The translations under genes were made by a program, and so were the position numbers. The notes under the pieces are model-generated. The model was not told the DNA's origin, did not search any database, and was given only the letters and a program-made list of their open reading frames with translations. A stretch of 64,000 nucleotides of DNA, taken from positions 62,001 through 126,000 of the forward strand of contig CAZHVS010000005.1 of assembly GCA_964536015.1 (NCBI GenBank), read 5' to 3'. Position 1 is the stretch's first letter. The number at the start of each line of letters is the position of its first letter. Source of the stretch: CAZHVS01 sp964536015 (GTDB lineage Bacteria; Bacteroidota; Ignavibacteria; Ignavibacteriales; Ignavibacteriaceae). Shown here piece after piece: positions 15,193 through 24,019 of the stretch.

Positions 15193-18057
15193 ATGAAGAA
15201 AATTTCTCTCTTTTTTTTGATACAATTAATTTTATCCACTTCATTAATTGCACAGGTAAGTAAGTCAGCTATAATTAAAAACGGAGACGTATATTATCTT
15301 TCAAATGAATTGATAATAAAGCTAAAATATCAACCGGTTTGTGATTCAAAAGGGTTAGTTAAATTATCAACTCAATTAGAGAAGAAATTGTCATTCCTTG
15401 AGATAATTGAAGTCAAAAAAAATATTCCCGATTTGAAAGATGCTTCGATTCATGGATTAGATCGCATTATAAATGTAAAATATAATTCACAAATTGATCC
15501 TTTTGTAGTTTCTTCTAAAATTAAAAACTATGATGACATTGATTGGGTTGAACCAAGATTTGCTTATCCTGTTGAATTTATCCCCAATGATCCGAATTAT
15601 TCTACTCAATGGAATCTTACAAAGATTCAGGCAAATCTTGCATGGGATATAAATCAGGGGGATACTAATGTGGTTATTGGAATAGTCGATACAGGTGTTG
15701 ATTGGGATCATCCTGATATTATGGATAATCTTTTTATAAACGGAAATGAAAATCCAACAAATGGAATTGATGACGATAACAACGGTTACATTGATGATTA
15801 TATTGGTTGGGACTTTGGAGGACTTTCGGGAGTGCCCGATAACAATCCGATGGAAGACAGACCAGATCATGGAACGCATGTCGCGGGTATTGCTTCTGCT
15901 GTAACTAATAATGGAATTGGTGTAGCTTCCATTGGGTACAAATGCAAACTGATGTGTATAAAAACTACTCAGGATAATTACCGCGATCCCACTTCCGGTT
16001 TACCTTATATTGTTTTTGGATATGAAGGGATAATTTATGCGGCAAATAATGGTGCTAAAATCATTAATTGCAGTTGGGGTGGTGGGGGTTTTTCTATGTA
16101 TGGAAGAGATGCTATTAACTTTGCAAACTCCAAAGGTGCTTTAGTTGTAGCTGCCGCAGGCAATGAAAACTCTTCTTCAAAACATTACCCTTCTGATTAC
16201 AATTATGTTCTATCTGTCGCTTCAACCGATCAAGGTGATATGAAGTCTTCTTTTTCTAATTATGGTACTTCGGTAGATGTAAGTGCGCCCGGAAGCGGTA
16301 TTTATAGTACTTGGCAAAACAACACTTATAGTTATGCAAGCGGAACTTCAATGGCTTCACCTTTAGCAGCTGGGCTTGCTGGATTGGTAAAATCAAGATT
16401 TCCAAATTATTCTCCATTGCAGGTTGGTGAACAAATTAGAGTAAATTGTGATGATATTTATAACGTAAACGGTTCATATATAGATATGCTTGGCAAAGGA
16501 AGAATTAACGCTTATAAATCATTGAATGAAACAAACGCAAAATCTGTTCGAGCAGTGCTCTATTATTTTTCTGATGTTGAAGGTGGAAACGGTAATGGTG
16601 TGGTTGAGCCAGGAGAGACAATTTATATAGGAATCAAATATATGAATTATCTTCAATCAGTTTCGGGATTAACTATTCAACTTGAAAGTAAAACCCAGTA
16701 TGCAACTGTTCAAAATGGATTCTATAACGCAGGAACAATTGCAGCGGGAGATTCTTTTAATAATTATTCATCAAGATTTTCCTTCACTGTTTCTTCGTCA
16801 ATTCCGGCGAATACAGAATTATCATTTAAATTAATTTTTTCAAATGGAAGCAGTTATAACGACTTTCAGTATATCTCTGTGATTGGAAAACCCACTTATG
16901 CTACTCAATCAGGTAATGATGTGTCTCTTACTCTTACAAGCAAGGGGAATCTTGGGTTTAATGATTATCCAGATAATTTACAGGGTAATGGATTTTCGTA
17001 TTTATCGACCGGCAACCTTATGTTTGAAGGAGGATTAATTCTTGCAACTTCTTCAACTAAAGTTTCTGATTGTGTGAGAAGTTCAAGTCAAAATGTACAG
17101 AGTGCTGATTTTACAGTTATTCAACCTGTTACTCTTAGTTATCCCGGTACGTTTGCTGATGTTGAGGGGACGACAATTTTTTCGGATGATGCTGCTGGAA
17201 CAAATAAAATTGGTATTAAAACAACATTGAAAACTTTTTCATTTACAAATTCTCAGTATAAAAATTTTATTATTCTTCGCTATAATTTGGAAAATACTTC
17301 AGCATCCGCTGTTTCCAATCTTTATGCTGGATTGTTTATAGATTGGGATTTAACAGACGGTTCAGATGATATTGCTAATTATAATTCAACATCAAATTTT
17401 GGTTATACTTATCATTTTGGTTCTGGTTTCAATTATTATATTGGAACTGCATTATTGTCTTCAACAAATTACGGGTGTTATTCAATTCTGAATCCTGGGG
17501 GTGATGGTGGTTTTTCAATTTATGATGGATTTACTGATTTAGAAAAATGGACATCTCTTTCAAGCGGACTAACAAAAACTCAAGCAGGTGCCGGAGATGT
17601 GTCGCAAGTAATTTCTGCCGGTCCTTTTACTATTCCAGCTTCTGGAAATGTTAATGTTGCTTTTGTTATAGCAGCTGCAAACAACTTAAATGAGTTAAAT
17701 TCTGCAATAACCAACGCAAGAAATCTCTATCCTACCATTCCAAGTTCGGTGAAAGAAATTTTAACAGATGAAATTCCTCTTCAGTATGAGTTGATGCAAA
17801 ACTATCCTAATCCATTTAATCCTACAACAAAAATTAGATTTTCAGTTCCAGTAGTGAATGGATTAACAAAACAAAATGTATTGTTAAAAGTATATAACTT
17901 GCTTGGAGATGAAGTTGCAACATTAGTAAATGAAAGTCTAAATTCTGGAAATTATGAAACTGAATTTGATGCAAAGAATTTACCTTCAGGGATTTATGTG
18001 ATTCAACTTTGTACTGGTTATAAAATTCTTTCCAGAAAAATTTCATTAATTAAATAA
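15193..18057 (+). CDS. Secreted S8 (subtilisin-like) protease with T9SS sorting domain
   Basis: The 954-residue protein opens with a signal peptide (MKKISLFFLIQLILSTSLIA, cleaved near residue 21). Residues about 25-130 look like a propeptide/inhibitor region. The S8 catalytic domain follows with D166 in GIVDTGVDWDHPD, H226 in DHGTHVAGI, the oxyanion-hole N324 in AAGNENS and the nucleophile S386 in SGTSMASP, so the triad is complete. A long beta-rich region spans about 450-850. The last 85 residues form a type A T9SS C-terminal sorting domain, beginning near NYPNPFNPTTKIRF and ending with SGIYVIQL...SRKISLIK. The protein should be exported to the surface or medium for extracellular protein breakdown. 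Confidence 0.95.
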   Translation: MKKISLFFLIQLILSTSLIAQVSKSAIIKNGDVYYLSNELIIKLKYQPVCDSKGLVKLSTQLEKKLSFLEIIEVKKNIPDLKDASIHGLDRIINVKYNSQIDPFVVSSKIKNYDDIDWVEPRFAYPVEFIPNDPNYSTQWNLTKIQANLAWDINQGDTNVVIGIVDTGVDWDHPDIMDNLFINGNENPTNGIDDDNNGYIDDYIGWDFGGLSGVPDNNPMEDRPDHGTHVAGIASAVTNNGIGVASIGYKCKLMCIKTTQDNYRDPTSGLPYIVFGYEGIIYAANNGAKIINCSWGGGGFSMYGRDAINFANSKGALVVAAAGNENSSSKHYPSDYNYVLSVASTDQGDMKSSFSNYGTSVDVSAPGSGIYSTWQNNTYSYASGTSMASPLAAGLAGLVKSRFPNYSPLQVGEQIRVNCDDIYNVNGSYIDMLGKGRINAYKSLNETNAKSVRAVLYYFSDVEGGNGNGVVEPGETIYIGIKYMNYLQSVSGLTIQLESKTQYATVQNGFYNAGTIAAGDSFNNYSSRFSFTVSSSIPANTELSFKLIFSNGSSYNDFQYISVIGKPTYATQSGNDVSLTLTSKGNLGFNDYPDNLQGNGFSYLSTGNLMFEGGLILATSSTKVSDCVRSSSQNVQSADFTVIQPVTLSYPGTFADVEGTTIFSDDAAGTNKIGIKTTLKTFSFTNSQYKNFIILRYNLENTSASAVSNLYAGLFIDWDLTDGSDDIANYNSTSNFGYTYHFGSGFNYYIGTALLSSTNYGCYSILNPGGDGGFSIYDGFTDLEKWTSLSSGLTKTQAGAGDVSQVISAGPFTIPASGNVNVAFVIAAANNLNELNSAITNARNLYPTIPSSVKEILTDEIPLQYELMQNYPNPFNPTTKIRFSVPVVNGLTKQNVLLKVYNLLGDEVATLVNESLNSGNYETEFDAKNLPSGIYVIQLCTGYKILSRKISLIK

Positions 18058-18093
18058 ATATCGTTTACCGGTGTAAGAATAAAAACAATGTCA

Positions 18094-18101
18094 TATTTTT
18101 G
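18094..18101 (+). promoter_or_regulatory. Possible -7 promoter element before the pduS-like gene
   Basis: TATTTTTG at 18094-18101 fits TAnnTTTG and lies 31 nt before the ATG at 18133. No good TTTG was found 19-21 nt upstream, so only half of the pattern is present. Confidence 0.3.
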
Positions 18102-18132
18102 GAATGAAGATTTAAATTAACAACAATATAAA

Positions 18133-19449
18133 ATGAATTTAACAGAAAAAATTTTTAATGCAGGAGTGGTTGGAGCTGGTGGTGGCGGTTTTCCAACTCA
18201 TATAAAAGCAAATTCCAAAGTTGAGTTTGTGCTTGCAAACGGAGCAGAATGCGAACCTTTGATTCATAAAGATTATGAAATCATGTGTAACTTCCCTGAA
18301 GAAATTGTCAGAGGAATGGAATTGGTAATTGAAAAAACGGATGCAAAAAAAGGTTACTTCGGAATTAAATCGAAAAACGCAAAAGCGATTGAATCTATAA
18401 AACCGCATCTTGACAACACAAAAATAGAAATGACCGAACTTGGAGATTTTTATCCTTCAGGTGATGAATATGAACTTGTTTATGAAGCTACTAAAAGATT
18501 AATTCCTCCTGCAGGAATTCCTTTGCAGGTTGGTTGCCTGGTAAATAACGTTGAAACATTTTATAATATTAATAACGCTTCAAAAGATATTCCTGTAACA
18601 GAAAAATTTATTTGTGTAACAGGAGAAGTTAAAAATCCATCTTCCTTTTTTGCTCCAATTGGAATGACTTACCGTGAAGCAATTCAATTTTCTGGTGGGA
18701 CAAAAGTAAAAGATTTTGCTTTATTTATTGGTGGCGTAATGATGGGGCAATTTACAATTAATCTTGATGATGTTATTACAAAAACAACCGCGGGAATAAT
18801 TGTTCTGCCGATAGATCATTATCTTGTTAAAAGAAAAAATCAACCCGAACATAACTGGCATCGTATTGGTAAATCTGCCTGCGATCAATGTAGTTATTGC
18901 ACAGAGTTCTGTCCAAGATATCTATTGGGTTACAATGTTCAGCCTCATAAAGTAATGCGATCGTTAGGTTTTACCAGAACAGGGGCTGGAATGTGGAACC
19001 AGATGGCTGAACTTTGCTGTGCTTGTGGATTGTGTACTCTTTATTCCTGTCCCGAAGACCTATATCCAAAGGAAGCGTGTGACAAAGCAAAAAAAGAAAT
19101 GAGAGTAGCAGGAATAAGATACGTTCAACCAGTCCCTCCTAAAGTTCATCCTATAAAAAACGGAAGAAGAGTTCCCTTAAAAATGTTAATGCGAAAATTG
19201 CAATTAGAAAAATATAACACTCACACACCATTCAATTCAGAGAAACCAAAAACTGATAATGTGAAGATTTTGCTTAAACAACATTTTGGAGAAAAATCAG
19301 TTGCTGTTATTAGCATTGGTGATGTTGTTGAAAAAAATCAATTAATTGCAAAAGTTACCGAAGGAAAAACAGGGGCTAATATTCACGCTTCAATTTCCGG
19401 AAAAATAACTCAGGTAACAGAAGATTATATAAGAATATCAACACAGTAA
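18133..19449 (+). CDS. pduS: PduS-like RnfC-family electron-transfer protein (cobalamin reductase type)
   Basis: The 438-residue protein has the RnfC/NuoF-like N-terminal domain with the flavin/NADH-binding stretch GAGGGGFPTH (about 14-23) and ANGAECEPLIHKDY. Two 4Fe-4S clusters are predicted at about residues 253-310, from CDQCSYCTEFCP and CCACGLCTLYSCP. The C-terminus is a lipoyl-like/SLBB-type beta domain. PduS moves electrons from NADH to cob(III)alamin or to other iron-sulfur partners in microcompartment metabolism. The PduT-like shell gene follows after 29 nt, supporting the assignment. No diol dehydratase, EutE/PduP or other microcompartment enzyme is nearby. The membrane RNF complex subunit is less likely because no rnf neighbours are seen. 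Confidence 0.88.
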   Translation: MNLTEKIFNAGVVGAGGGGFPTHIKANSKVEFVLANGAECEPLIHKDYEIMCNFPEEIVRGMELVIEKTDAKKGYFGIKSKNAKAIESIKPHLDNTKIEMTELGDFYPSGDEYELVYEATKRLIPPAGIPLQVGCLVNNVETFYNINNASKDIPVTEKFICVTGEVKNPSSFFAPIGMTYREAIQFSGGTKVKDFALFIGGVMMGQFTINLDDVITKTTAGIIVLPIDHYLVKRKNQPEHNWHRIGKSACDQCSYCTEFCPRYLLGYNVQPHKVMRSLGFTRTGAGMWNQMAELCCACGLCTLYSCPEDLYPKEACDKAKKEMRVAGIRYVQPVPPKVHPIKNGRRVPLKMLMRKLQLEKYNTHTPFNSEKPKTDNVKILLKQHFGEKSVAVISIGDVVEKNQLIAKVTEGKTGANIHASISGKITQVTEDYIRISTQ

Positions 19450-19478
19450 TAAGCAAACTTTATTGAACAGGAAAATTT

Positions 19479-20033
19479 ATGATTGAGATGAATTCAATTG
19501 GAATAGTAGAACTTGGAAGCATTGCATCGGGTATGCAGGCTGCAGATATTATGTTAAAAACTTCAAATGTAGAGTTGATATTATCAAGAACAATATGCTC
19601 GGGTAAATACATTACTTTAATAGGTGGAGAAGTTGCCGCAGTAAATGCCGCTGTTAATGCAGCGGTTGAAATAATTGGTTTTGGTGTAATTGATAACATG
19701 ATTATTCCAAATGTTCATAGAGAAATTTTTCCTGCTTTATCAGGTCATACAAATGTGGATATGCTTGAAGCTCTTGGAATTATTGAATCTTTTTCTGTTT
19801 CATCTTTAATTGAAGCTGCTGATGCAGCAGTAAAAGCGGCAAGTGTAAAACTAATTGAAGTTAGACTTGCAATGGCATTGGGAGGTAAAGCATTCTGCAC
19901 TTTAACAGGTGAAGTCGCTGCGGTTCGGAGCGCTGTTGACGCAGGTGCTAAAGTAATTGAAGATAAAGGTTTGCTTGTAAATAAAGTTGTAATTCCTCAG
20001 CCAAGGCAGGAATTATTGAATGAAATGATTTAG
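19479..20033 (+). CDS. pduT: Tandem-BMC microcompartment shell protein, PduT-like
   Basis: The 184-residue protein consists of two BMC domains, at about residues 5-88 and 95-182. Each carries the GIVELGSIASGMQAADIMLK-type or SLIEAADAAVKAA helix and a GEVAAV(N/R) strand-helix motif (GGEVAAVNAAV near 49, TGEVAAVRSAV near 146). Such tandem proteins form pseudohexameric trimers in the shell. C40 in RTICSGKY is at about the place of the pore cysteine that holds the 4Fe-4S cluster in PduT, so this shell tile probably carries electrons to or from PduS. It is adjacent to the PduS-like gene, and a U32 gene follows after 17 nt. Confidence 0.9.
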   Translation: MIEMNSIGIVELGSIASGMQAADIMLKTSNVELILSRTICSGKYITLIGGEVAAVNAAVNAAVEIIGFGVIDNMIIPNVHREIFPALSGHTNVDMLEALGIIESFSVSSLIEAADAAVKAASVKLIEVRLAMALGGKAFCTLTGEVAAVRSAVDAGAKVIEDKGLLVNKVVIPQPRQELLNEMI

Positions 20034-20050
20034 TTTCTTACAAACCTTTA

Positions 20051-21274
20051 ATGAAAAAAGAATTGAATAAACCCGAGTTGATGTCGCCAGCTGGTGATTG
20101 GGTCATGCTTAGATCTGCTATTAAATCAGGTGCAAATGCAGTGTACTTCGGTATAGAAAATCTCAATATGCGTGTTAAAGCTGAAAACTTTAAACTTTTC
20201 GAGCTAAAAGAGATAGTTAAATTCTGTAAAAAAAATAAAGTCAAAACCTATCTTACTGTAAACACAATAATTAAAGAAAACAAAACCGAATCTGTTGACC
20301 GAATCATTAAAGAAGCAAAACAGGCAGGTGTTGACATGATTATATGCTGGGATTTTGCCGTAATTGAAAAATGCCGTGAATATAAAATTCCTTTTTGTAT
20401 TTCAACTCAGGCTTCAATATCAAACTTATCTTCTGTAAAATTCTATCAAGAACTTGGGGCAAAAAGAATTGTTCTTGCTCGTGAATGCACTTTAGAAGAG
20501 ATAAAAAAAATAAGGAAATCAACAACAATTGAAATAGAATGCTTCATACATGGAGCAATGTGTGTGGCTGTTAGTGGTCGTTGTTTTATGAGTCATGAAA
20601 TTTTTAATAAAAGTGCTAACGAGGGAGATTGTCTTCAACCCTGCAGAAGAGAGTACTTAATAAAAGATGTCCAGATTGATTCCGAGTTAATTCTTGGTGA
20701 AGATTATGTAATGTCCGCTAAAGATTTATGTGCTATTGATTTTTTAGACCAGCTTATCGATGCAGGAATAAATTCTTTTAAAATTGAAGGAAGAAAAAGA
20801 AGTCCAGAATATGTAGCAAAAGTTACTTCGGTTTATCGAAAAGCAATAGACCTTTATTTCAATAACGAATTAACTGATACAAAAAAAGCAGAATTTATAA
20901 AAGAACTTTCAAAAGTCTATAACCGTGGATTTTCAAGTGGATTTTATTTTGGCACTCCGGGGAAAGAAGGATTTTCATCAACAGAAGGCAGTATTGCAAC
21001 CACCCATAAAGAATACATTGGCAGAGTTATAAATTATTATAAAAAACCGAAAGCTGTCTATATCGATATAAAGACAAAATCTATAAAACAGGGAGAAGCT
21101 GTTTATATAATTGGAAAAACGACAGGACTTGTCGAAGTGATTGTTGACAAATTATTAGATGAAGGAAAGGAAATTTCTAAAGCAACCAAGGGGATGAAAG
21201 TAACATTCGAATGTAAAGAACTTGTCCGTGAAGGAGACCAGGTTTATGTTGTTAAAAACAGGTTGCTTACTTAA
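20051..21274 (+). CDS. U32 family protein, TrhP (YegQ)-like tRNA hydroxylation factor
   Basis: The 407-residue protein carries the U32 signature at about residues 163-181 (ECFIHGAMCVAVSGRCFMS), plus two further cysteines at DCLQPCRREY near 200. Together these four cysteines probably hold an iron-sulfur cluster. The N-terminal LMSPAGDWVMLRSAIKSGANAVYFG is the typical barrel start. The length is close to YegQ/TrhP (about 450), which makes 5-hydroxyuridine at tRNA position 34 from prephenate. The older annotation is collagenase-like peptidase. The domain after residue 330 is a small beta domain. It follows the microcompartment genes after 17 nt, possibly cotranscribed without a functional link. 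Confidence 0.85.
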   Translation: MKKELNKPELMSPAGDWVMLRSAIKSGANAVYFGIENLNMRVKAENFKLFELKEIVKFCKKNKVKTYLTVNTIIKENKTESVDRIIKEAKQAGVDMIICWDFAVIEKCREYKIPFCISTQASISNLSSVKFYQELGAKRIVLARECTLEEIKKIRKSTTIEIECFIHGAMCVAVSGRCFMSHEIFNKSANEGDCLQPCRREYLIKDVQIDSELILGEDYVMSAKDLCAIDFLDQLIDAGINSFKIEGRKRSPEYVAKVTSVYRKAIDLYFNNELTDTKKAEFIKELSKVYNRGFSSGFYFGTPGKEGFSSTEGSIATTHKEYIGRVINYYKKPKAVYIDIKTKSIKQGEAVYIIGKTTGLVEVIVDKLLDEGKEISKATKGMKVTFECKELVREGDQVYVVKNRLLT

Positions 21275-21280
21275 AATATG

Positions 21281-21312
21281 ATAACAATTTAACTGTTATT
21301 GTATTATTTTTT
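21281..21312 (+). terminator. Weak AT-rich hairpin after the U32 gene
   Basis: ATAACA at 21281-21286 and TGTTAT at 21294-21299 form a 6-bp AT-rich stem with an 8-nt gap. They are followed by a stretch rich in T ending in TTTTTT. It could end the transcript from the pduS-pduT-U32 genes, but the stem is weak. Confidence 0.3.
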
Positions 21313-21349
21313 CTCAATAAAATTGAATATTTTGGAAATGGAGTATGAT

Positions 21350-22132
21350 ATGAAAAATCATTTAATGTTTAAATGTTTATTTTGGTTGATGCTGGTAATT
21401 TCTTTTTCAGGTTGCGATAAAAAAGATGATTTAAATCCTGTCAGTCCAGGAACAAATACTGGAAATTCAAATCCAAGCGGACAACCAATTCCAACAATTC
21501 CCGGAGTTAATGGCGTTCTTGCTACAATACAATTTGGTTATACCATCTCAGGTTTTGGTACAATTGATTACGCAATGGGTTTTGCACAATTTGGGACAAC
21601 TTCAGGGGTTGATGCTGGAGCCGTTTCCGTGAATAATAATAACATAAACAAAATGACTTCGGGTAGTTCGGTTTATTATTCGTCATTTAGTCAATCTAAT
21701 CCACAGACTTTACAAAATGTTAATTTTAATGGCTCGAATCATACATGGAGTGTCGCTGGAGGAAACGGAGTTCCGCAATTTCAGGCTTCAGTTTCCAGTC
21801 CTTCTGATTTTAATATTATAAGTCCGGCAACTAATTCAACTATTTCAAATCAGAATGCATTACAGGTTCAGTGGTCAACGGGTTCATCTGGTTCACAAGA
21901 CTCTGTAATAGTTTTATTAACTTCTGCTTCCAGTCAGCAAACAACTCCTTATATTAGCAGCATTGTGGGAAATACTGGAAGTTATACCATTCCTTCAAAT
22001 TCAGTTAAGACTTTCTCTGGAAGTGTGATTCTCCATGTTGTGAAATTCAGGTATAATGTGCATAATGCATCCAGTAAATACTATGCTTTGATTTCAGAAA
22101 TAGTACGATTTGTGAATCTAACTTTACAATAG
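21350..22132 (+). CDS. Putative outer-membrane/surface lipoprotein of unknown function
   Basis: The protein is about 260 residues from ATG 21350, chosen because GGAG lies at 21340-21343 with 6 nt spacing and because it puts a signal peptide at the very N-terminus. The lipobox is VISFSGC, with Cys followed by DKKDDLNP, so lipidation and export to the periplasm or outer membrane are expected. A Ser/Pro/Gly/Asn-rich linker follows, then a beta-rich domain with many Ser and Asn residues. I recognise no family; an in-frame TTG at 21299 would add residues that spoil the signal peptide. It stands alone between possible terminators. Confidence 0.8.
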   Translation: MKNHLMFKCLFWLMLVISFSGCDKKDDLNPVSPGTNTGNSNPSGQPIPTIPGVNGVLATIQFGYTISGFGTIDYAMGFAQFGTTSGVDAGAVSVNNNNINKMTSGSSVYYSSFSQSNPQTLQNVNFNGSNHTWSVAGGNGVPQFQASVSSPSDFNIISPATNSTISNQNALQVQWSTGSSGSQDSVIVLLTSASSQQTTPYISSIVGNTGSYTIPSNSVKTFSGSVILHVVKFRYNVHNASSKYYALISEIVRFVNLTLQ

Positions 22133-22277
22133 TCTAATAAGAAGAAAAAGAGTATTTTATTCTGTAGAGGAAGTAATCTTAAGTAAGATTTAACAGAAAG
22201 ATATTACTTGCTTATTCGATAAAAAAGCATTAGTTTTGGCGTGAGGATTTCGCCCATTTTGGGCGATTTTTGTTTAT
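22133..22277 (+). promoter_or_regulatory. Structured leader region and candidate promoter before rimP
   Basis: The gap holds the palindrome AATCTTA-AG-TAAGATT (about 22175-22190), nested inside a longer AAGTAAT/ATTACTT pair. CTTG at 22207-22210 and TAGTTTTG at 22231-22238, 20 nt apart, fit the TTTG/TAnnTTTG promoter with one mismatch. If used, transcription would start near 22245, directly before the hairpin at 22250-22266. Confidence 0.45.
22250..22275 (+). terminator. Terminator-like hairpin directly before rimP
   Basis: TCGCCCA at 22250-22256 pairs with TGGGCGA at 22260-22266 around a 3-nt TTT loop, a perfect 7-bp G+C-rich stem. TTTTTGTTT (22267-22275) follows, and the rimP ATG is only 2 nt further. 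It may end the upstream lipoprotein transcript or act as an attenuator for the rimP-nusA-infB operon. Confidence 0.7.
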
Positions 22278-22739
22278 ATGAATCAAAACGACTCTGCAAT
22301 ATATAATCTCTGTAAACAGGTAGTTTATCAAAATAATTATATGCTGATTGATGTTGCTTTTAGAGGACAAAAAAACTCTAAAGTAATTGAGGTATATATA
22401 GATAGAAAAGAAAAACTATCGGTGGAAGATTGTGCTCTGATTAGCAGAGAAATAAATGAACTTATTGAAAAAGAAAATTTAATTTCGGAGTCTTATCGGC
22501 TTGATGTTTCATCTCCGGGAACAGATAAACCTTTGAAGTACTTAGATCAATATTATAAACATATAGGCAGAAATTTTGAATTCTCTTATAAAGAAGAAAA
22601 TGAAGACAAGAAAACAAAATTAAAAGCAAAACTTGTCAAAATTGATGGTGAGGACTTGTACTTCATCATAAATAACCAAGAAACAATAATAAATTTTAAA
22701 AACCTGATAACCGCAAAGGTTATCCCCAGCTTTTCCTGA
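22278..22739 (+). CDS. rimP: Ribosome maturation factor RimP
   Basis: The 153-residue protein assists maturation of the 30S subunit. The N-terminal domain shows the family pattern VIEVYIDRKEKLSVEDCALISREI and the hallmark YRLDVSSPGTDKPLK (about residues 74-89). The C-terminal SH3-like small beta barrel follows. It is the first gene of the canonical rimP-nusA-infB cluster, with nusA 16 nt downstream. The start is ATG 22278, immediately after the hairpin and T-run described above, with no Shine-Dalgarno site. Confidence 0.95.
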   Translation: MNQNDSAIYNLCKQVVYQNNYMLIDVAFRGQKNSKVIEVYIDRKEKLSVEDCALISREINELIEKENLISESYRLDVSSPGTDKPLKYLDQYYKHIGRNFEFSYKEENEDKKTKLKAKLVKIDGEDLYFIINNQETIINFKNLITAKVIPSFS

Positions 22740-22755
22740 TGGAGGTTGATTTTTT

Positions 22756-24000
22756 ATGAATTCTGAAATAGTTGAATCTTTTGCACAAATGGTGCGTGAA
22801 AAAGGTATCGATAAAGATGTTCTTGCGGGCATCATTGAAGATATCTTTGGGCTTCTTATTAAAAAGAAGTATGGCGAAGATGCAAATTACGATATAGTTG
22901 TAAATATGGACAGAGGCGATATTGAAATATACCTGGTCAGGGAAATTGTAGAAGAAGTAGAAAACCCGGCAACACAAATAAGCATTGATGAAGTGAATGC
23001 AAAGGGCAATGAAGATGAACTTGAGGTTGGTGAAGAATATGTAGAACAACTTCGATTAATAAATTTTGGAAGAAGATTAATTAATCTTGCAAAACAAAGT
23101 TTAAATCAAAAAATCCGCGAACTTGAAAAAGACCTTGTTTATAATGAATATAAAGAACTGACAGGTGAAATAGTAATTGGTGATATTTACCAGATAAGAA
23201 AAAATGACATACTTGTAAATCATAATAAAAACGAATTACTTCTCCCGCGAAACGAACAAATCCCTTTTGAAAAATATCGCAAAGGCGAAACAATTCGCTC
23301 TATTGTTAAGGAAGTTAGAAAAACAGGAAGTGGGCCTCAAATCATAATCTCACGTGCAGACAATTTGTTTTTACAACGCTTATTTGAAATAGAAATTCCA
23401 GAGATTTATGATGGTGTTATAGAGATAAAAGCTATTGCCAGAGAACCCGGTGAAAGAGCAAAAGTTTCTGTTGAATCACAGGATAAAAGAATTGATGCCG
23501 TTGGTGCCTGCGTTGGAATGAAAGGAGTTCGTATACACGCGATTGTAAGAGAACTTAATAATGAAAACATTGACGTAATAAATCATTCACCTGATCCGAG
23601 AGTTCTGATTCAAAAAGCTCTTGCCCCGGGAAAGATTAAAAAAGTAGATGTGGATACAGAAACTAAAAAAGCTGTTGTTTATGCTGATAGTGATCAGGCT
23701 TCATTAATTGTTGGAAGAAATGGAGTTAATATACGACTCGCTTCTAAATTAACCGGGTACGAAATTGAACTTATCAGAGAAGAAAAACCACTTGAAGAGT
23801 ATGAAGAAGATATTGAACTGGTGGATTTACGCGAAGAACTTGGCGAAGATGTTGTTGCACTACTTATAGAAAACAGGTATGATACAGCTCTTGAAGTATT
23901 GCAAGCAGGCGAAGAAAAACTTCTTGAAATTGAAGGAGTTGACTCCGAAAAAGCAAACTGGATAATTACTACAATTAAAGATCAATTTGAAGAAGAATAG
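22756..24000 (+). CDS. nusA: Transcription termination/antitermination factor NusA
   Basis: The 414-residue protein binds RNA polymerase and RNA to modulate pausing, termination and antitermination. Domains in order are: N-terminal polymerase-binding domain (about 1-130), S1 domain (about 140-205, with GEIVIGDIYQIRKNDILV), KH1 (about 205-280, with RAKVSVESQDKRIDAVGACVG) and KH2 with ADSDQASLIVGRNGVNIRLA (about 315-335). A short C-terminal helical repeat (LIENRYDTALEVLQAG, then a helix-hairpin-helix) completes the protein. The length fits family members with only one C-terminal repeat. It lies between rimP and infB, as in most bacteria. Confidence 0.97.
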   Translation: MNSEIVESFAQMVREKGIDKDVLAGIIEDIFGLLIKKKYGEDANYDIVVNMDRGDIEIYLVREIVEEVENPATQISIDEVNAKGNEDELEVGEEYVEQLRLINFGRRLINLAKQSLNQKIRELEKDLVYNEYKELTGEIVIGDIYQIRKNDILVNHNKNELLLPRNEQIPFEKYRKGETIRSIVKEVRKTGSGPQIIISRADNLFLQRLFEIEIPEIYDGVIEIKAIAREPGERAKVSVESQDKRIDAVGACVGMKGVRIHAIVRELNNENIDVINHSPDPRVLIQKALAPGKIKKVDVDTETKKAVVYADSDQASLIVGRNGVNIRLASKLTGYEIELIREEKPLEEYEEDIELVDLREELGEDVVALLIENRYDTALEVLQAGEEKLLEIEGVDSEKANWIITTIKDQFEEE

Positions 24001-24019
24001 AGTTAACTAAGGTCTGAAT

